From: Lophius americanus
Taxonomy: Eukaryota > Chordata > Actinopteri > Lophiiformes > Lophiidae
Length of the DNA stretch: 64,000 nt
Direction of reading: 5' to 3'
Assembly (NCBI GenBank): GCA_037951165.1
Contig: JBBDHG010000011.1
Location: 4,553,001-4,617,000 of the forward strand
Positions 59,364-64,000 of this stretch are shown in pieces. The position numbers were made by a program, and so were the translations under genes. The notes under the pieces were generated by a model. That model saw only the letters and a program-made list of their open reading frames with translations. It was not told where the DNA came from and ran no database searches. How positions within the stretch are numbered: the stretch's first letter is position 1; each line of letters opens with the position of its first letter.

Positions 59364-61164
59364 GGCCTCCTGGTGCACCTCTGGATTCTTCTCTTCCGTA
59401 AGATCCTGTGGAGGAAGAACACTTCTCAGAAAATGCTGTCTAAGTTATCTGGTTCTTACATTCCATTCATCATCCCCATAGTAAAATGTACAGCTCAAAT
59501 CCTACCTGGCCAGACCAAACTGACATATGTTGTGTTTATTGGGCAGTACAGTTATGGTAAAATAATTTCGCGATGACACAACGCATGCTTTAGAAACATA
59601 CAGCAGTGCTTGTTGGGCTGCCTTTTTTCGAGCCATGCATTCTTCATACTTGGCAGTATGATTATTTTGCAAATGACTGAACAAATTGGAGGTGTTAGCT
59701 TTGGGAACTGAGGGTGTTTCTCTCCAGTGTTTACATTTAATTGTTATTTTTTGGTGTCACCTTTACTCCAACCAAACCTACTTGTTAGCTGAGTGTTTGT
59801 TCTTGTGTCATCCATGCCGCTCTGCAGGCAGCTTAACTGACTCACACTGGACACGGCAGATCCATGTTACTCAGCATGATGTGTTCAGGGACAGTTTGTG
59901 AGAGCGTATATCATAGAAAATTATTAATCAAATTAAACGTCAGTGCTCAGATTACTTCGATTAAAAGTTCCAAGAGTCAGTTTTTGGACGACAGCATGGG
60001 TCTGCTTCTCTTGTTTTTTTGTCAGGTGTGGGACGTGCTTTCTCTTAAGAAATTAAAAGAAAGGCAATTTTCCTTTTCCTGTACGTCACCTAAAGCTGCA
60101 CTTTTAAAAGGGCTTTTAGTATAATTCATTTCCGGCTTCCAAAACCAATCCTTCTAAAATTAATGGGCCCCTAAACGTCTATCAACTCTACACATTTAGC
60201 AGCAGTTTACTGTGCTTCAATCACTGCCAATGCTTTTATCCATCATGATTTTGCTGCTTCGCATCAGTTAGAAACGTTCGCTCCATGCATTAACTACATT
60301 ACAATTTTTGTCAGAGCTCAAACCACTTGGAAAGAAAAAAAAAGAAAAGGAAATTGGCTCAAACCAGAGGCACTTAGACAAAGTTTATGATTATGTCTTT
60401 ATCCCATTTCAGGCTCTGACGGATGAAGTCTAGATTAACAATGAGGAATTGATGTCGGTCATGAGTTCTCCATGCAACATAAATGCATCACTTCTCCGGC
60501 AATTATAGCTCCAGGACAAGGACCAATTGCAATACTTAACTACCTGTAGAATCAGAACAGCTGTTTGATGAACGCAAAAGTAACAAATATATGACGTTTG
60601 CTTTAGAAGATGGATGTCTATCGTGTGATCAGGGCAGTTTTTGTTGTTATTGTGATGCTTTTAGTCAAGAAACAGCTTAATAATAAGACAATTAAGAAGA
60701 GGAGAGGAGCACCAGATGGTGGTAATGGTACATGAGTGGAATTACTAACTTAGGTTTAGTAACATTTAGTAACAGTTGGTTAGTAAGTGAGGTTGTTTTG
60801 TGTCGTAAACAGAAATTCTGAGTTAACATCAACATCATCCGAAATAACATTAAAAGCAGAAACTTCTATATCACTATTCTGTGATTAACTCCACATTCAA
60901 AATGTATTCTAGGCTAGACATTAGACAGATGAGATCTAGCAAAAGTTCAATTGAAAGACTACCCTCTGGTACACTAGAGCCACAGTTACTGCTGTTGTTG
61001 TCAACACCTTTCACACTTGCTCGGTCTCAGTTACCTGCTTCACGGCTTGGGGCATTAATTGATATCCGCTACGAACATTCAGGTAGCCTCATCCGTCCAA
61101 TGCCCGTGTCACACCTTCATGCTGAGCCCAACACCTTCAGCTGCTGTCTTTAAATGTGACCCTC
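59364..61164. other. Unique DNA, no gene seen
   Basis: No exon or element was recognised. The block 60380-60550 has the mixed texture of conserved noncoding sequence. Frames at 59686-60124 have no domains. Confidence 0.4.
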
Positions 61165-61400
61165 TCTCCATCCATCTAGTTCTAGCATGCTATTGGTTCA
61201 AGAGCCCTCCACCTCCCCATCTCCACCTAATCCCAACAGATCCATCAGCCTCAACATCCATCAGCCTCAGCAGAGTCATCCGCTACCACCACCAGTACCC
61301 AGACTCCAGAGGGGGGGATATTCAATGCTGCTGCTCAGGGCAGGGACCATTCCATCACAATCTCCCCAAAGAGTCTGACTACAAAAGACTTTCTACGAGA
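61165..61400. repeat. Unassigned dispersed repeat, copy C (inverted)
   Basis: The reverse complement matches copies A and B: gagattgtgatgg, gaatatccccccctctggag, tactggtggtggtagc, gctgaggctgatgg, aggtggagatggggaggtgg. An internal ccatcagcctca word is duplicated, lengthening this copy slightly. The Pro/Ser-rich frames of 63-122 codons on this strand, and the similar ones antisense to copies A and B, probably arise from shared composition rather than coding. Confidence 0.6.
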
Positions 61401-61555
61401 CCATTCATCACACATCTGCTTTTGTAATAAATCATTTATCTTCTCCGATTGAAGTATACTTGGTAAAATATGAGTTTCATGCAGTGTAATTCTATGAGAG
61501 TTTGTCTTAAAAAACAATATCTGCTGTGGTCCAGTTCATTGAAGCCAGCATCTCT
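61401..61555. other. Unique DNA between repeat copy C and a hairpin
   Basis: Nothing recognised. Confidence 0.3.
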
Positions 61556-61589
61556 GATACATGTCACAACGAAGGTTGTGACATGTATC
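61556..61589. repeat. Perfect hairpin, 15-bp stem, 4-base loop
   Basis: gatacatgtcacaac at 61556-61570 pairs exactly with 61575-61589 around the loop gaag. The stem is too short for a microRNA precursor. It lies about 150 bases from dispersed repeat copy C. Confidence 0.9.
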
Positions 61590-63289
61590 CAAGATGTCCA
61601 GGTGACAGGTGCAGACAGAACTCGAACAGGAAATGATCCGTTCCACCGTTCACATTTTTGTTCAGTTTATGAAAAGGTTTATTCTACCCCTCTGCAACTG
61701 AATGAAATGTGTTCATAAGGGAAATTTCCATTCTGATTGGGATTTTTTTATATCGGAATATTAGGGTTCTTGTTACTCAGAATAATGAATTTATCCGGAT
61801 TGGTGAAATGCATGAGACATAGAGACAATCATTTGCAACAAATAAAATCTGCAATCACAGCATGCAGCAAAACGGCTTCAAAATAAGTTTCAATAGATCA
61901 GCTAGTGCCACAGTCGAACCCTTGTGGGTGATGGGATTTTTGCTCAGCTGTGAAGCCATCAAAAACTCGCTGCTTTCCAATCTCAAAAATTTAGTGGGGT
62001 AAACAGCTGGATGAGATTAAAGATGCAACAACAAAAGCTGACTCCTAAAACTAGCTTTCACCTTCCCCATGAATACAGACTCAACAACCAAATTTCCAAC
62101 GCACCAAATGTGTTTTGGAAATAATTAAAACAGTCATGGGGGTAGACGCCGTCTTGCTGTGTAAACTGGATTCAGCCGGCATGTCAGGAGGGTGTTTGAC
62201 TGGCTGTCGTCGAGGCCGACACTCTTTGTTTCTCCTTTTGTTTCGCTGTCGTGTGAGGATGTCACAGATCATCTCCTGCTTGTTTATGCCAGCATATGAG
62301 ACCGCCAACCAGGGCGGTGATACAGCTGGTCTGGGATCACTGACACAGACACACACACGCATGTATAAATACAGCTGCTTCCCGGGCTTCTTCCTCTCAA
62401 ACACACGCACCCATGCATTTGCATTGAAAGATAAAACACCTGCAGTATCATATTGCAAGCTAAGCCCACAACAAGGGCAATCAGATACCCTTTATACACA
62501 GAAACACACGCACGCAGGTAAACACACACAAAATGTATGACATTCCAGGAAAACGCTCAGGAGACACAGTATCCCAGAGACCAAAGATCTTTTTCTTCTC
62601 TCTGTCTCTGTCTTTTCTCTGTCTGTCTGGCTGGTGAGGTTGGCTTTTGACTCTGAGGCAGGCAGACAAGAAGCCTCTTCCAGGCTGGGAAAGAACACAA
62701 AGCAGCAGCCATGACAACCACAGAGTCCTTCAATCTCTTTCAAACCAAGTCCCATACAGCCACCAGGCTGCCAAGATCCATTACAGGAGCAGGGGGGAAA
62801 AGTAAGTGACCTCAAATCAGACTGATTACACCACATTGAAAATGATTAATTGGAAAAACAAGAATAAGGCAAACAAGACGGAATTATCAATTCATGATGC
62901 CCTGGAGTCGTGCTACCTCCCTTTCCCTGGGTGGAAGAAGAAATATATAAATAGATGAAGAAGTCAATGTTTATTTGGAAGAGGGAAAATGAAGCAGTCC
63001 TCTATCCCGAACACACATTTAGAGTTCCCTGCACTTGATGTCCAACAAGAACACGATTCTATATTGAGAATTTAGTATATGTTCAAGAAGAAAAGCCAAA
63101 TTCGTAGGGTTCTCAGCAGGGCAGCCAACACATCTGAGTTGATCCCCACGAAGAAGAAAAAAAGGTTGCAAACACTTAGTTGTTGTCTTTTGCATTGAAA
63201 ACCCTTACAAGCCACGTGGAAAGTCCTTTTTAGAGTCAAAGTTGAGGCCTCCTCATTAGAGTCTTTAGAGCTCCGCTCAAGTTACCATG
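61590..63289. other. Unique DNA, no gene seen
   Basis: The longest open frame in the window (62115-62540, 141 codons) is here. It overlaps opposing frames, includes TG/CA-rich sequence and has no recognised domain. Confidence 0.45.
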
Positions 63290-63620
63290 GAGCGTAATTG
63301 TCTCGCTGCTTTTGTTTTGCAGCGTGAGCCGTTTTATATGTAATTAGCTGTCGGGGTTAGTGAGAAGGGGCTAATTCCCTTTCTATGTTTGCCTGCCTGA
63401 GCGGAGGATATCCTCAAGTCTGACACTGACAATAATTAAAACTCTGCCTCGATGACTCTCGTGTGCAGAGTAACATTTGTTTTCACCCGTGTAAAGTGTA
63501 ATACGACTGGGCATCACTCGCCACATTTCTCTGTGTAATTTGTTCCTCCTGAAGGGTTTGACCGCTTGACAACACTGGGCCATGATACTTAACCAAGCTA
63601 TCACTCACAGGCCTAGTTAA
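63290..63620. promoter_or_regulatory. Candidate conserved noncoding element
   Basis: The block is repeat-free and dense in well-formed words such as atatgtaattagctgtcggg, ggggctaattccctttc and gacaataattaaaactc. It stands out from its flanks. The minus-strand frames across it have no domains. Cross-species alignment is required. Confidence 0.3.
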
Positions 63621-64000
63621 GAAGTATCTGAAGTGGAAGGGTTTCAAAGTCAGCAGAATGTGAACCCGGGTCACACATATCAGAGGAACTTCACGACATA
63701 CAGAATATTAATCTCTAGCATCTTTAGGTTTTGGGGAAAAATCTCATCCAACATCTACTTTTCTCCTGATTACATACACCAAATTATTATTGTAGAGCAT
63801 TGTGTTTATTTGATTTGATTTGAGTTAGGGATAAACAGTGGTATTGCCTTTGATGCTAGTCTAGTACGAGTCTTTCTTTAAAACCACAGTATACCAGACT
63901 TTTATCAGACATCTTTGGCTACCTTACTTTTTAAGTCATGAGGGTTTTTTTCTGTTTCCTTCATCCATCCATAAACTCCATCACGGTATCTTCTTATGAT
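63621..64000. other. Unique DNA at window end
   Basis: No gene was recognised. A ccatccatcc-like word at 63963-63972 could be the start of another repeat tail running out of the window. Confidence 0.35.

Noticed and set aside
61187..61427. Pro/Ser-rich frames shared by dispersed repeat copies as a conserved protein
   Set aside because: The frames differ in register and are broken between copies. The similarity is at DNA level, so coding is not supported.
61556..61589. Hairpin as a microRNA precursor
   Set aside because: The 15-bp stem with a 4-base loop is far shorter than a precursor of about 60-80 bases.
62115..62540. Longest open frame, 141 codons, plus strand
   Set aside because: No recognisable domain. 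It overlaps opposing frames and includes CA-rich low-complexity sequence. No splice or promoter context supports it.

Overview
This window looks like a gene-poor stretch of a teleost fish genome, either intergenic or inside a very large intron. The evidence is AT-rich vertebrate-type sequence with no long open reading frame, long simple repeats (TCTA/TC, TG, AAT/ATT), and a repeat mix typical of teleosts: an L2-clade LINE with an esterase-type ORF1, two families of RTE-like LINE ends, an L1/Tx1-type ORF2 end, a tRNA-headed SINE, and a PIF/Harbinger DNA transposon with a Myb/SANT gene remnant. I found no intact host protein-coding gene, no tRNA or rRNA, no operon and no CRISPR array. The longest open frame is about 140 codons, and the longer ones are low-complexity, repeat-derived or unrecognised. 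Family names come from recognising protein motifs and consensus tails; none was confirmed by a search.

Layout. 1-3600: unique DNA and a compound microsatellite. 3600-4400: two LINE 3' ends lying tail to tail. 4880-5260: a diverged duplicated block. 9211-9818: an RTE-type LINE end on the minus strand, split by a second LINE tail. 10960-11217: another LINE 3' end. 16200-20062: the largest element, a decayed L2-clade LINE of about 4 kb on the plus strand with recognisable esterase, endonuclease and reverse-transcriptase parts. It is followed directly by the end of a second LINE type (20064-20440). 20440-32570: mostly unique DNA with candidate conserved noncoding blocks, a double hairpin at 23755-23805 and a TG tract. 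32573-34757: a nested structure in which a Harbinger-like transposon sits inside a minus-strand LINE end. The Harbinger carries a Myb/SANT pseudogene and a 16-bp minisatellite. 34757-64000: mostly unique DNA with scattered LINE tails, an inverted pair of LINE tails (43062-43510), three copies of an unassigned dispersed repeat (41205, 48115, 61165), a CpG-rich block with a strong splice donor (53126-53410) and a SINE (56582-56945).

No set of genes here works together as a pathway. The functional content I can suggest is regulatory: several repeat-free blocks rich in homeodomain-type TAAT words, including one exact PBX/MEIS decamer at 29055. These are judgements by eye and need cross-species alignment. 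I did not find a convincing undescribed biological system. The best leads are the nested transposon at 32.6-34.3 kb, the inverted LINE-tail pair, the perfect hairpins and the CpG-rich candidate first exon.
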